Source: Gaeumannomyces sp. JS-464 (lineage: Eukaryota > Ascomycota > Sordariomycetes > Magnaporthales > Magnaporthaceae). From it: 64,000 bases of DNA. The position numbers and the translations under genes were made by a program. A model generated the notes under the pieces. It saw only the letters and a list, made by a program, of their open reading frames with translations. It did not search any database and was not told the DNA's origin. Below, piece by piece: positions 44,576 through 55,223 of this stretch. Where the stretch lies: assembly GCA_002197995.1 (NCBI GenBank), contig NGZR01000003.1, positions 6,634,001 through 6,698,000 of the forward strand. The letters run 5' to 3'. How positions within the stretch are numbered: the first letter of the stretch is position 1; each line of letters opens with the position of its first letter.

Positions 44576-45344
44576 ATGGCGCCGCAGTACATCCTCCGGC
44601 GGGAGACGCTCGAGGACCTAGAGTCCTCGCAGCAGGCAGCCAAGGCCGCCTTCGTCATGAGCCCCATGACAGCCGCCATCTGGCACAAGGCGACCGAGGA
44701 GGAGAAGCGGACGCTGGTGGACGGCTGGTACCTCGGGCGGGCGCGCGCCGCGACTTCCACACCCCCGGCACGTACCGCATGGTCGTCGTCTGCCGCGACG
44801 ACGAGGCGGGCTCCGAGGAGGTCGCCGGCATCGCCTACTGGCGCCAGCCCCTGACCGAGGTCGACCCGGGCGCCGGCAAGACCGAGGAGCAGAAGGCGGC
44901 CGAGACGGCCGCGCAGCGCGCCACCTGGCCCGCCTGCGTCGACGCCTCGGTCCTGGATGCGAACTACGCCGAACTGAATGGGTTGGTCGATCGCGAGCTC
45001 GGGGAGAAGGCGAGGGCCATGTGGGGTGGGTGATCTCCCTGGACCGGTGCATTTTGGGATGCCGTCGCCGACTGGAAGTTTTGCTCGTGCTGACCCTTCT
45101 GGCAAATAGTCGCGAATGTCGTTGCTGTCCACCCCAAGCACCAGAGGAAAGGAGTAGCGACGACGCTCATGCGCTGGGGACTGGCAGAGGCCGACAAGAC
45201 AGGCGCAGACACTTTTATAATTGCCACCGATGTCGGGGGAAAGCATACCTGACTGTTGGCTTTGAAGATTGTTGCGAGTTCAAGGGCATCATTGGGAAAT
45301 GCTGGCTCATGGTTCGCAAGTCGCCAGTGGGGAAGGAGGCATGA
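44576..45344 (+). CDS. GNAT-family N-acetyltransferase, frame broken
   Basis: Acetyl-CoA-dependent acetyltransferase of the GNAT fold, probably cytosolic, acceptor unknown. It starts MAPQYILRRETLEDLESSQQ. The frame moves at 44744-44755 (one base missing) to RDFHTPGTYRMVVV and continues to a stop-containing stretch at about 45020, where an intron or break must lie. Further on, VAVHPKHQRKGVATTLMRWGL is the acetyl-CoA pyrophosphate-binding loop (Q/R-x-x-G-x-A type), then DTFIIATDVGGK and, after one missing base at about 45240, AYLTVGFEDCCEFKGI to the stop at 45344. The exact exon junction between 45020 and 45110 could not be settled. About 230 residues expected. It may be a pseudogene. Confidence 0.6.
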
Positions 45345-45445
45345 TCCAGGCACGCACTGTTCTCCTCGTCGCGAAGTTCCTTCTTGTTGGGAAACAATTA
45401 GAACACGCCGTATTACTTCCCGCGACTCCTCTTGTCGCAGACACC

Positions 45446-46468
45446 TCAAACTGGCTGGTCTGTCTCCCTCTTCTGATCCTCATATAGATGGCGCTTCCTG
45501 TCCTTAAGCGCGTACTCCCACTCCCTGGCTACTTTGTATACAAAGACTGCCCAGATCCCAAGGCCCACAGAGCAGAACAGGAGGCACACAAAGACGGCGA
45601 ACCAGAACGCGACAGCCAGCACCGCCTGCCTCGCGTCCGCAGCCGGCTCGGCGGCGCTCACCACGACCTGCAGGCTGCTCAGCACCAGCGACAGGATCCC
45701 GATGCAGAACAGGATCGGGCCGTAGATGCGCGCAAAGTACTCCGAGTACTGCGGCTCGAGGGACTGGTACCGGGCGTGGAAGCCGACGAGGAGGCGCGTG
45801 TAAATGTTGAGCCGCGTCAGCCGGATCTCGCCGTACCGGTACCGCTCCGACACGTCCTGGTCCGCGACGCTCGCGCGCACGTCGGCCGCGAAGCGGCAGA
45901 AGCCGGGCCAGGTCGTGCCCTCGGGCAGCAGCTGCAGGCGCGGGTCCATGGCGACGCGGAAGTCGGACTCGTGCCGGATCAGGTGGGTGTAGGTGCGGAG
46001 GTACCCGAGGGCAGCTGTTCGGATGTGCAGGAGCGAGGGCGAAGGATCGGCGGCAGCCTGTGATTTCGCTGCCAAGCTGATGCTCGACGCGGAGCTGCGT
46101 GCTCGGTGGGCGAGGTGGTTCTCCCAGAAAGAGTGGTTGGCGAGGTACGCGGGGAGGGGCTTGATGAAGATGCGGTCGCGGATCCAGACTAGGTGCAGCT
46201 TGGGGTCCTCGGTCACGACGATCGTCCTTCTCTTCACAGCCTGGCGGTGCAGCGGCGATATGCTGCTGCTGTCCTGCTTCGACATCCACCAAAGGCGTGG
46301 CGCTATTCTGTCCTGGAGCACGGAAACGAACTCTTGCGAGAGAAACTCGAACAGGGCATTTTCGTCGGCCAGGGAAATCGTTGGGTACCCAGGTAAATGT
46401 CCCATGGATACGCCGGGCTGCGCTGGATCACAGACGAGCTCGTGTGGCCGCTGAAATGGGGTCTTCAT
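45446..46468 (-). CDS. Two-TM membrane protein, probable DUF6601-type fungal family
   Basis: Intact, intronless, 340 residues from an ATG at 46468. No signal peptide. The soluble part carries HLVWIRDRIFIKPLPAYLANHSFWENHL, RHESDFRVAMDPRLQLLPEGTTWPGF and RYGEIRLTRLNIYTRLL, which resemble a fungal family of unknown function (DUF6601, from memory). Two transmembrane helices lie close to the C-terminus (YGPILFCIGILSLVLSSLQV and VAFWFAVFVCLLFCSVGLGI), followed by a charged tail. The topology suggests an N-terminal cytosolic domain anchored by a hairpin. No biochemical role is known. It is divergent from the STAND gene on its left flank, sharing a 0.8-kb upstream region. Confidence 0.7.
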   Translation of the reverse strand: MKTPFQRPHELVCDPAQPGVSMGHLPGYPTISLADENALFEFLSQEFVSVLQDRIAPRLWWMSKQDSSSISPLHRQAVKRRTIVVTEDPKLHLVWIRDRIFIKPLPAYLANHSFWENHLAHRARSSASSISLAAKSQAAADPSPSLLHIRTAALGYLRTYTHLIRHESDFRVAMDPRLQLLPEGTTWPGFCRFAADVRASVADQDVSERYRYGEIRLTRLNIYTRLLVGFHARYQSLEPQYSEYFARIYGPILFCIGILSLVLSSLQVVVSAAEPAADARQAVLAVAFWFAVFVCLLFCSVGLGIWAVFVYKVAREWEYALKDRKRHLYEDQKRETDQPV

Positions 46469-47252
46469 CTTTCCAAAGCCCCTGTCACGGTTTCATGTCT
46501 GCCGCTTTCTCATCAACTCTTGGCTTTCTGTTTGAATCCATTTTTTTTCCCTTGGTCTGCCCTTCATATCGAGGAGAGGTAGGCGTTGATTGGAAATCCG
46601 GTTTGCCCCGGGGCACACTCCTCGCTCGTGTCTCCCACACTAGCCAGCGGCAGAGCCCCGCCCGCGAACTGCAGGCGAACTGAAGGCAAACCGCCAGAGT
46701 CCGAATGCCAGGATGCCTTGACATCCCGAAAGGTGTCCTGACAACCAAGGGACGGTTACATGACATTAGCGCCCAATGCAGCCGGGCAGTGTCACCATGC
46801 CAGGCAGCTGAATGGAAACTTGATGACATACATTCCTTGTGACCCATGAAGCTGCAGCTCAAAGCAAAGCCGGGCGTAGTTGGGGGGCTGAATCCGACCA
46901 ACCAGGCTTCTCCTTTCCCTAATGAGGCTTGTTGACCTTCGAATTAGGGGGAAGATATGCGCTGTTTGGCGCCTGCATTGCCGCCCAACACTGGTCCGGC
47001 CCGATGCAACCCAGGCCAGGAAATAAGGAGAAAAAGGAGAGAGGCGCGCACCACCGGATTTCGGTGTCCAGCCGCATAAGTAGGCTAGTTAGATACCTAA
47101 TTTTGGGGAGGATTTTATTTGTGTCGGTTTTTCTCTCCAGTTTTCTCGAAGACTTACTCCTTTCCCACCCTCCGTAGCCACTAGCGAACTCAGTACCATC
47201 CTTGGGATCTCCAGCCCTCCGCTCGCCCCTTTCTGGCGGCGGCGGATTCACC
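46469..47252. other. Divergent promoter region, 0.78 kb
   Basis: Between the starts of the two-TM protein (minus) and the STAND protein (plus). No gene or clear motif is seen. Confidence 0.5.
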
Positions 47253-50200
47253 ATGGATCCTCAACCGCTGCCGCCAGAAGCATACGACACAAACAACATC
47301 TTCCGGATTGAGAACATTCCGCACAATGTCACCTTCGCCATGTTCCCCGTCCTCTTCCGTTGGCCTTGCGCCTTGACCGCAGAGGAGATCCACGTCCATT
47401 CATTCTCCAGGGTTGATGCTGCCAACCAAGAATCATCCATCACTGCCACAGTCACATTCTCCCGCAAACCGGGCTTTTGGGACGCCAACCTGTGCCCGCG
47501 GACAAGACGGATGCGCCAAGCCATCTCGTTGCGCATGCCCGACGGCCGTGATCCCCGTTCTGTCAGGGTCGACCAGCAACTCCTGGGCTTCACGCCACTC
47601 ACCCCGCTCGCCATCCAGTCAAAGCCGGGCCGAAAAAGCATAGAGTGCGTCCTCTTGTCTCGCGCTAATAGCTGAGCAATTTGCTGACTATCTTGCGTGG
47701 GCCAGCTGCATCGTGCTTCACGGATTCGGCGCCCACGCCCTGGGCGCGTTCAAGGGCCGCGAGGGCCCAGACATCTGGATCAGAGACTGGCTGCCGAACG
47801 ACTTCCCGGCCCTCGACATCCTGACCTACGGATATGGAACACACTTCAACGACCCAAACTCCACGGGGGATATTCAGGAATGGGCAGATTCATTCCGCAG
47901 TGACTTGCGGGCATACCGCTCTCAGACCAAGGTTCGTCGTTCCTTCTCTATTTTTGCCACTTTGACATACCTTCTCGTTATTTCCTACGCTCCACACCTG
48001 TTCATGCCATGCACCATGCACCGCCCGCTATGCGCCTGATATTAGGCTCCTAACAAGCGCTGTGGCTGCAGGGAAACGCCTACTTCAAGCCCCTGCTCTT
48101 CATAGTCCACAGCCTCGGAGGGTTGGTGTTCAAAGACGCCATAGTCTCCATGGCCAACTCCACCAACTTCCCAGCAGATCAGAAGATTGTCAAGTGCATC
48201 CACGACGTCTTTTTCTTCGCTGTTCCCAGCCAGGGCATGGACACTGAGGATATGGAGGTCATGGCCGGGAGGCGTCCAGCACGCATCACGGCCGCGCTTC
48301 TCAATGGCGGCTTTCTCCATCGCATGAGGCAAACTCTCAACACACAGTTCGACCAAGCCTTCCCATACAAAGACTCGAGGATCTATCAGTTCTACGAGGC
48401 ATTACCTACGAGGGATTCACAACGGTGAGCGGTCCTTGCTTACTTACCTCCATCAAGCCGGCAATCACACCAACATTTTGTCTCCATTCGCAACAGTCCG
48501 GGCAAGAGCGTCTTCTTTTGCCGCAGACTTCAACAATTGGAAGGCACTGGGAGAACGGCAACGATTACAAGATGCGGATCGAGGGAGACCATCGGACGCT
48601 AGTTAAGTTCTCGCGGGCCGATATTAGTCAGTATCAGAGAGTTAAGGGGGCGTTGGAGGCTACAATGGAGAGAGACCCCTGGGAATCAGTCCGCCGCCGT
48701 TTCTCTTGGGGTCTGAGGGATGTCCCCCCAGGTGAGCCTAACCCAGATTCCGCTTTGCATCACCCTGAAATGTGATTTTATCTTCGCTTTATTGCCTTTG
48801 AAACCCACACACCATAGCTAATCCCAACCCGTACTGACCAGAGGGCGAGAGGCGAGAGATGTTGAAATGGCTAGTCACGGTCGACCCCTCTGACATCCAC
48901 CGAAGATCCCTCGACTTGCGAGAGGAGCATACCTGCCAATGGATATTTCGCTGGGAAGCATGGGGCCGTTGGTCGTCCCCCAATCTATCATTGGATACGA
49001 AACGGCTTTTGTGGATTTGGGGCATTCCCGGGGCCGGGAAAACTATACTTGCATCTTCCGTCATCAAAAAGCTCCAGTCCCTCCAAAACAGCGAGCCACT
49101 GTGCGGTGTTGCCTACTACTACTGCACACACGCCAGGGCCACAGGGAGTGACGTCGAGTCCTTCCTTGGATGGATAATATCTCAGCTCTGCTACCAAACA
49201 GGACTCTTTGTCCCCACGAATGTCGAACGCGGCTATTCCCGCGGTGCACGGCTTACAATCAAGGAGATGTTGGCCTCGCTGCGGGAGACATGCCAGGGGT
49301 TCAGCACAGTCTTCGTCGTCGTCGACGGCTTGGACGAGTCGCATTCGCGCCGCGGCTTTCTTGGCTGCCTCAACAACATGGTCTCGACCAACGAGCTCGA
49401 GAACCTCCGAGTTTTTGTTGCCAGCAGAGACGAGCAGGACATCCGGGACGCACTCCAGCCCGTGGCAACCATTATTTCGATGTCAAACTGGGTCGTCGAG
49501 GAGGACATCAGCAAGTTTATCCAGAGCACGCTGAAAACGGACTTGGCGCTTGCCAAATGGCCCCCTCGTATTCTCCGAGCCGTGGAAGAAAAGCTGAGGA
49601 GAGGGGCCCAGGGGATGTTCCGCTGGGCAGCATGCCAGCTGGAAATTCTCAGCACGCAAAACCATGATACGGAGACCGACGTTCTCCAAGCACTGGACTC
49701 CCTCCCCGAAACCCTGGACAAACCTACGAAAGCGTCTTGGCAAAAATCCCGCCGCTACACCAGAAAAAAATCCAGCTTGCCCTATGCATGCTCGTTACGG
49801 ACAAATTTTTTCTTCATATTTACACCGATGACGCCAACAGGTTGCTGGAAGCAATAATGTGGGACACGACCTCGAACAGCAAGGATCCAAATGAGCGATT
49901 GTTCACTCTCGACAGCTTAAAAACCATTTGTTCCTGTCTAATTACACTGAGAAAGGAGCACAATTTTATCCAATTTTCTCACTACACCGTCAAGGAGTTT
50001 CTTCTTTCAAGTCGCATTCCGGACGGCCCTGCCAGCGCCTACCACACAACCGAGCACAGAGCGTTCGCGGTCTCGTTCAAAGCAAAGCTCACAGCAATTG
50101 CCAGCTTAGAAAACCGACGGACTTTTCTCAAGACGCCGCTGCCTATCTCGGCGATTGTCTGCGCTGGTTGCCCCTGGACTTGCTGGGGTACGATTCTACT

Positions 50201-50992
50201 CGGCGAAATTCGGAAACCGAATCTGTGGACCAGCTCATCGTCAAAATCTGCTCAGCGGAAAGTACGATCACATCATATATGGAGGAGTATTACGAGAAAG
50301 AAGGCGGACGTACGGTGTATCACGCGAATGAACCCGAACCTTTCTGGGTCATTCGAGAAAGTGAAACCCGCGGGCCAGCAGAGACATGCGCGAGGATGAT
50401 AATGCTAGGAGGCCATGAGGTCGCTATAAGATACTTGCAGGCCCTTCCTCCGGACGAGCTCGCCAAGGCCATTACCACAAGAGTCCAGTTCGATGTATTT
50501 TCGGACTGCTCACTCCTTGACGTTGTCGCTATGTGTAGCACACCCGACCAAATCGCCGCCACCGACCTCATTGCATGGCTACTTTACTTTGGCGTGCGAG
50601 TTCGGCCCGACGACAAGGCAATCTTTTTTCTCGCATGTAACCGGGCAACAGACCAATTCGATGACCAAATACCCTTCCTTCGAACCTTCCTTCAACTTGG
50701 CATAACCCCCGATCCCGGTGACGTACCGTGGACTCCTTTACAGCAGGCAGTATGGGACGGCGACGCAAAATTGGCTTGGCACCTTTTGGCGGCAGGTGCA
50801 AACCCGTTAGCAATCGGTGTCCTTGCGCCCGGGACTGATTATTCAAAATGGGACAAAGTTTTCAGTACAAACTACAGTCACTCACCCGCAATCGAATTGG
50901 GAAAAGTTCGGCGGTTTTACGGTTGGATTGATAGAGAGCCAGGCCGGCGCGATCTTTTCATCGAAAAAGGTTTTACCCTTTCTTGGAACTAA
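47253..50992 (+). CDS. STAND (NLR-like) protein: alpha/beta-hydrolase, NACHT and helical/ankyrin-like C-terminus
   Basis: Fungal STAND protein of the class tied to non-self recognition and programmed cell death; cytosolic. Exons are 47253-47644, 47706-47931, 48072-48424, about 48497-48731 and 48842-50992. The N-terminal domain is an alpha/beta hydrolase (CIVLHGFGAHALGAF, then nucleophile elbow FIVHSLGGLVF), as in lipase-like effector domains. The NACHT part has Walker A GIPGAGKTILAS and Walker B VFVVVDGLDES, followed by RDEQDIRDAL. The C-terminus is helical with ankyrin-like stretches (WTPLQQAVWDGDAKLAWHLLAAGANP). One A is missing at about 49721 and another at about 50108, both in A-runs. The splice phase between exons 3 and 4 also does not fit. 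Bridged length is about 1,120 residues. Confidence 0.8.
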
Positions 50993-51129
50993 TGGAGCGA
51001 CGACGAAGGGAGCGATGAGATACCGGAAGCTTAGGTGAATGAAGGGCGGGATGATTCACTCTACGAACTTTCTAGATTCGGGCTGGAAACTTTAGATACA
51101 ACTAGAAATAGGTAGTTTTTACACATAAC

Positions 51130-52071
51130 CTACAGCATCCCGTGGCCCGCAAAGATCTCGGCAAGCTTCACTGCCCATTGCTCCGGCTGCGCGACATAGC
51201 CGAGATGTCCCGCGGGCGTCTTCTCAACACCAACACCGATGCTCTTGGCCAGGTTCTCGATCATGGTCGTCGCGGGCGGACTGCTGGCGTCGCCGTTTGC
51301 AAACACCAGCTTCCCCTTCGCGGCTCGCAGCGGCTCGAGCGGGAAGTCGAAGGCGGTGTAGTTGTTGATCTCGTGGCGGAAGAACAGCTCGGCGTTGCCC
51401 GCGCGGCCCGGGTCCTCGAGCACGTCGTGCGCCGCGAGCGACTCCATGTTGTTCGGGTCGACGGGCCCCAGGAACGCCTGCGCGGCAGCGATGGCGCCCT
51501 GCGCCGCGAAGACGCTGGCGGCGTTGGCGAAGGCGGCCTGGATCTGCTCGCCCGCGGCGCCGAGCGTCCTGGTCAGGGGCGGCTCGTGCGCGACGAGGAG
51601 GTCGACGACGTCCGGGTGGCGCGACAGCAGGTCGAGCGACACGATGGCGCCGGAGCTGGTGCCGAAGACGAGCGCGGGCTTGGAGGGGGACAGGTGGGCG
51701 ATCAGGGCGGCGAGGTCGTCGGCGTCGGTGTGCAGCCGCGCCGGCATGGTCAGGTCCTGGTCGCCAGTGTAGGTGCTGCGGCTGTAGCCGCGCCGGTCGT
51801 AGGAGCAGACGGTGAAGTTTCTGGCTAGCATGGGCGCGACGTTGTCGAAGATGACGGCGTCCCCGTTGGCGCCGGGGACCGTGATGAGGAGCGGGCCGCT
51901 GCCCAGGCACGTAAAGGCCAGGACGGCGCCGTTGACTACGAGCGAGGAAACCATTTTGTGTGGGGTTGGCTGGTTGTTCACTAGCGCGGGCTCACTGTTT
52001 TCGAGTGAAGGAGGAGGAGGCGAGGGCGAGCAGTCGGCGCATGGGATGCTGATGTTTCTGAGGGAAGACAT
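51130..52071 (-). CDS. Alpha/beta-hydrolase
   Basis: Intact, intronless, 313 residues from the ATG at 52071. The fold begins only after about 40 Pro/Ser-rich residues, so the ATG at 51954 (MVSSLVVNGAVLAF) is an attractive alternative start. Oxyanion region VPGANGDAVIFDNV; strand and helix CSYDRRGYSRST; nucleophile elbow VFGTSSGAIVSLDLL (Ser in G-x-S-x-G); acid probably Asp in FANGDASSP; His in AGHLGYVAQPEQWA near the end. This is the order of the epoxide-hydrolase and haloperoxidase-like subfamily. The substrate is unknown. No signal peptide. It is tail-to-tail with the STAND gene, 137 bases apart, but nothing shows they act together. Confidence 0.8.
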   Translation of the reverse strand: MSSLRNISIPCADCSPSPPPPSLENSEPALVNNQPTPHKMVSSLVVNGAVLAFTCLGSGPLLITVPGANGDAVIFDNVAPMLARNFTVCSYDRRGYSRSTYTGDQDLTMPARLHTDADDLAALIAHLSPSKPALVFGTSSGAIVSLDLLSRHPDVVDLLVAHEPPLTRTLGAAGEQIQAAFANAASVFAAQGAIAAAQAFLGPVDPNNMESLAAHDVLEDPGRAGNAELFFRHEINNYTAFDFPLEPLRAAKGKLVFANGDASSPPATTMIENLAKSIGVGVEKTPAGHLGYVAQPEQWAVKLAEIFAGHGML

Positions 52072-52680
52072 CGATGAAGAGGTATCCGTCTATTTATTCT
52101 ACAACTTATCCTGAAGACGCCTCGGCCGAGGTACCGACGAGCCTGAGCGTCCTCGACGCCCCTCACTGCAATTTGGTGATGCCCCGCCGCCATATTCCGC
52201 TGGCGGGCCGCAGCACGCGATTCTGTCCGCTACGCGACGGCGAGACAGGGGTAGGGAATGCCGAAGTGGGAGGGAAGGCCGAGCCCCTGGGAAGCGACAT
52301 CGCGCCCACAGCATGCATAACTCATGTGGGAAACCGGAGATCGCCAAACGACGGGGCGGGCCCAAAAACAGGGACTATGAAACACGTGGCCTGCAAGGGT
52401 GCTATGCGTCTGATTTGGCTTACAATGAGCTTACCCAATAGATATGAACTGCACGACTGGGGATACGGGAAACAAAAACCAAAAAAGAGATCACAAGGAC
52501 GAAGATATGAAAAAGACAAGAGGTAACGAATATAGGAGAGAGTATAAAAAGTATACTAGCAGGTCGGAACTGTAGATTTTTATTTAAACACCGTTCCTGC
52601 GCACCGAGTATGAATCGCGATGACCTCACGGGGTAAAGCACTCCTTGCCTGATATGCCCTGCCAAGCAGGTGGTCCAGGG
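52072..52680. other. Intergenic, 0.6 kb
   Basis: Upstream of the hydrolase gene and downstream of the kinase gene (both minus). No gene is seen. Confidence 0.5.
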
Positions 52681-53985
52681 TCATGATTTCGACACGGACT
52701 TGGTGTCCTCAGAAAAGCCCTCTGTAAGACAGTCGAAGGCGAGGGCCTGTTATTTGTCGTATGCATGCAGTCAGTCATACAACTAGGAAAGAAAAAGTCA
52801 AGCGCAGCTAGCAGCTCGATTCTTCGCTGCGGCAGATACTCACCTGCTCGGCCGTGGCTCGGCTGCTGTCGTACTTGACAAGCGACTTGATCAGCTTGGC
52901 AAAGCTTGGCTGGACACCCTGCAGGACCTCGTCCCAGGGCCTGCCCTCGAAGGCGCGGTACATGTCGAAAGGCGGCGTGCGGAACCGCGTCGCCTCGGGC
53001 CAGGACTCTCGGGTGGGGCTGCCAATGGTCTTGAAGATGCTCAGGATCAGCCCGAGCTGGCTGCCGTCCTCGTGCGCCGGCCGCGACTCGAACAGGGGCC
53101 GCGGCGGGCGGCGGCAGCACTCTGCGAGCAGCGCGCCGGCGCCCCACATGTCGACGGCAGGGCCGTAGGCGGAGTCGCCAAAGAGAACCTCGGGCGCGCG
53201 GTAGGGGCCCGTGCCGATGTCGAGAATCTTGGCATCGGCCAGCTCGGGAGCGGTGGCGGTCGCTGGGGACAGGCGCGGGTGCCACGAGGAACCAAAGTCG
53301 GAGAGGTAGGCGGGTCCGTCGGGCGACTCTAGCAGAATGGCGGATGGCTTGATGTCGCGGTGAACGATGCCCTCGGCGTGAATGTCCCGCAGGGCGGTGA
53401 AGAGGTCACGGAAGTGCGAGCGCACCTGGGCAGTTGTGAGCCCGTCGCGTTCCAAAAGGCTGTCGAGGGTAAGGGGCATGTAGGGGAAGACCAAGACGAG
53501 GTGTTGCTCCTGGTCACGAAAGGTCTCGAGGAGAGGGATGCATGGTTTGTGAAGGCCTTCGAGGATCTTGGCCTCGCGCACCGGATCATGAGGGGCAATG
53601 TTGTGCGTCTCGACGATGACCTTGAGGGCTATTGCCTCGGAGCGGTAGACTTCTGCAGTGACTCCGCTGCCGACATAGTGGCAGTCATGATATTTACCGA
53701 TCCTAGTTCCTGGCGTGGCCTCATCATGGCCTTCAACCTGGTCATCATCCTTTCCGTGGCTGGTTTTGGCCTCCGTCTCGTTATCAGGTTTGTCCGCCTG
53801 CAGAGCTGGGGTCCCTTCGCAAGCACTTTCATACTCTGCCTATGCAGTGCAAATTAGCGCAAAATGCGTGCCAGGGCGAGGAACATCAAATATCAGTAAA
53901 AAGGAGGAATATACCAGGGACGAGGCGCTGGTGTATGCCTCGTTCTCAACAGTGAAAGCATCTATTTGCTGTGTAGCTTTGCTCT
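52681..53985 (-). CDS. csk1: Csk1-like (CDK-activating type) protein kinase
   Basis: CMGC-type Ser/Thr kinase resembling fission-yeast Csk1, which activates cyclin-dependent kinases. Exons: upstream exon about 53985-53915, main exon 53839-52844 and last exon 52746-52681 (ALAFDCLTEGFSED, stop). The start codon was not found with confidence. Glycine loop VGSGVTAEVY, catalytic Lys in AIALKVIV, alpha-C Glu in VREAKIL, HRD loop IVHRDIKPSAILLE, DFG in LSDFGSSW and the APE block GTGPYRAPEVLF with DMWGAGALLAE are present. The residue three after the HRD Lys is Ala where nearly all kinases have Asn. The activation segment GTGPYRAPE is of the CDK type. A CDK-related role is inferred from this overall similarity. 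Confidence 0.7.
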
Positions 53986-55223
53986 GATCATCTAGCGAAC
54001 GTTGTCTGGCAGGGACATATATGTGTTAGAGCTATTTTGGCTGGAAGCGAAGTAGCCGGAGGCCAACATGCATTTTCTGGATGTTGTCGTATCTGGCCGT
54101 CGCCGTCAGGGAGGCTCTCCAGTCGGGCGTTGCCGACATGGTTGCCCTTCAGCTGACCGCTGGCATAAATATAAGCAGAATTCCTGGGCTGTGCTTGGGT
54201 TCTCCAGCTGATGTTTGGCGCAGGGTTGTGCGAGTGGAACAGACCAGCGGCATTGGCTGGTTACAGCGCGCGATTTCGTGAGGCGGTCCAGCCTTGGGTT
54301 CGGGTGCCTGAACTGGTGTGCCTGGACCAACCGCACACACGTCTTAGACGGGCCGACGGTACGGCAGACCCATTGCTCGAGGCAAAAGTGGAGATTTGTC
54401 TAATCAAGTGTGCGGGCAAGCGGCGATGACGATCAGACGAGGACGCCGTCGCACGCGCGGTGCGGCACGCCAAAGGGAAAAATAAAATAAAATCGCTGTC
54501 TCGGCCGCAATTCGGACGCAACGTGAACATTGATAAATAAAAAAATAAAAAGATAAAAAAAAGCCGTTGGTGGTCAGCCGTCGGTCACTGCCCCCATTGA
54601 GCGCTGTCTGCACATCGCGGCAGCCAGTGCTCCACCCAGCCGACGAGAAACATGGATGACATCAAAAATGGGCAGATATGAGATGCCCCCTGGACGCGCC
54701 CGCAATGTTTTCGGTGCAGGTGACCCGAGCGGGGAACAGCCAGTGCTTGGTTCCAGCGCACTCGGACTCGGGTGGGCCAAGCACTGGTGAAGACACAGCA
54801 CCGATTTGGAGAGGTCTGTGTGGAGCCTCATCCCAGCACGCACGGCAGCACCCACCAACCAGAGCTGGGGCTGGTTGGCGGAGCGAGTGAGGTGAGGTAA
54901 TCGCTTCGGCTGCTGGGGCGGCCTGACTGCGCTGCGCTGCCGATTTCTCCAGCTAGCTTTTCCAGCTGTGGCATCGAGATCACATCAATATCTGCCCGAC
55001 CCGGTCCAAAACACACATTCCCGCGCCAGAACGCGGACTGCTGTGTGACGGCGACAGTATCATCATCGCCCCTTCGCCCACGCCCAGTCGATGCGGCAAT
55101 TGACGACCTCGCCCGTCGCCCCGTCGGACCGGCACCTCCCTCGTGCTATGCCATAGGTCGCCTGCCCCAACCGTCGTCTGTGTCTCCCGCCTGCGTGTTC
55201 GCGCCGCCGAGCCCTCCGTCGCC
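53986..55223. other. Divergent promoter region, 1.2 kb
   Basis: Between the kinase (minus) and SYP1 (plus). It includes an A/T-rich patch at about 54478-54562. No gene is seen. Confidence 0.5.
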
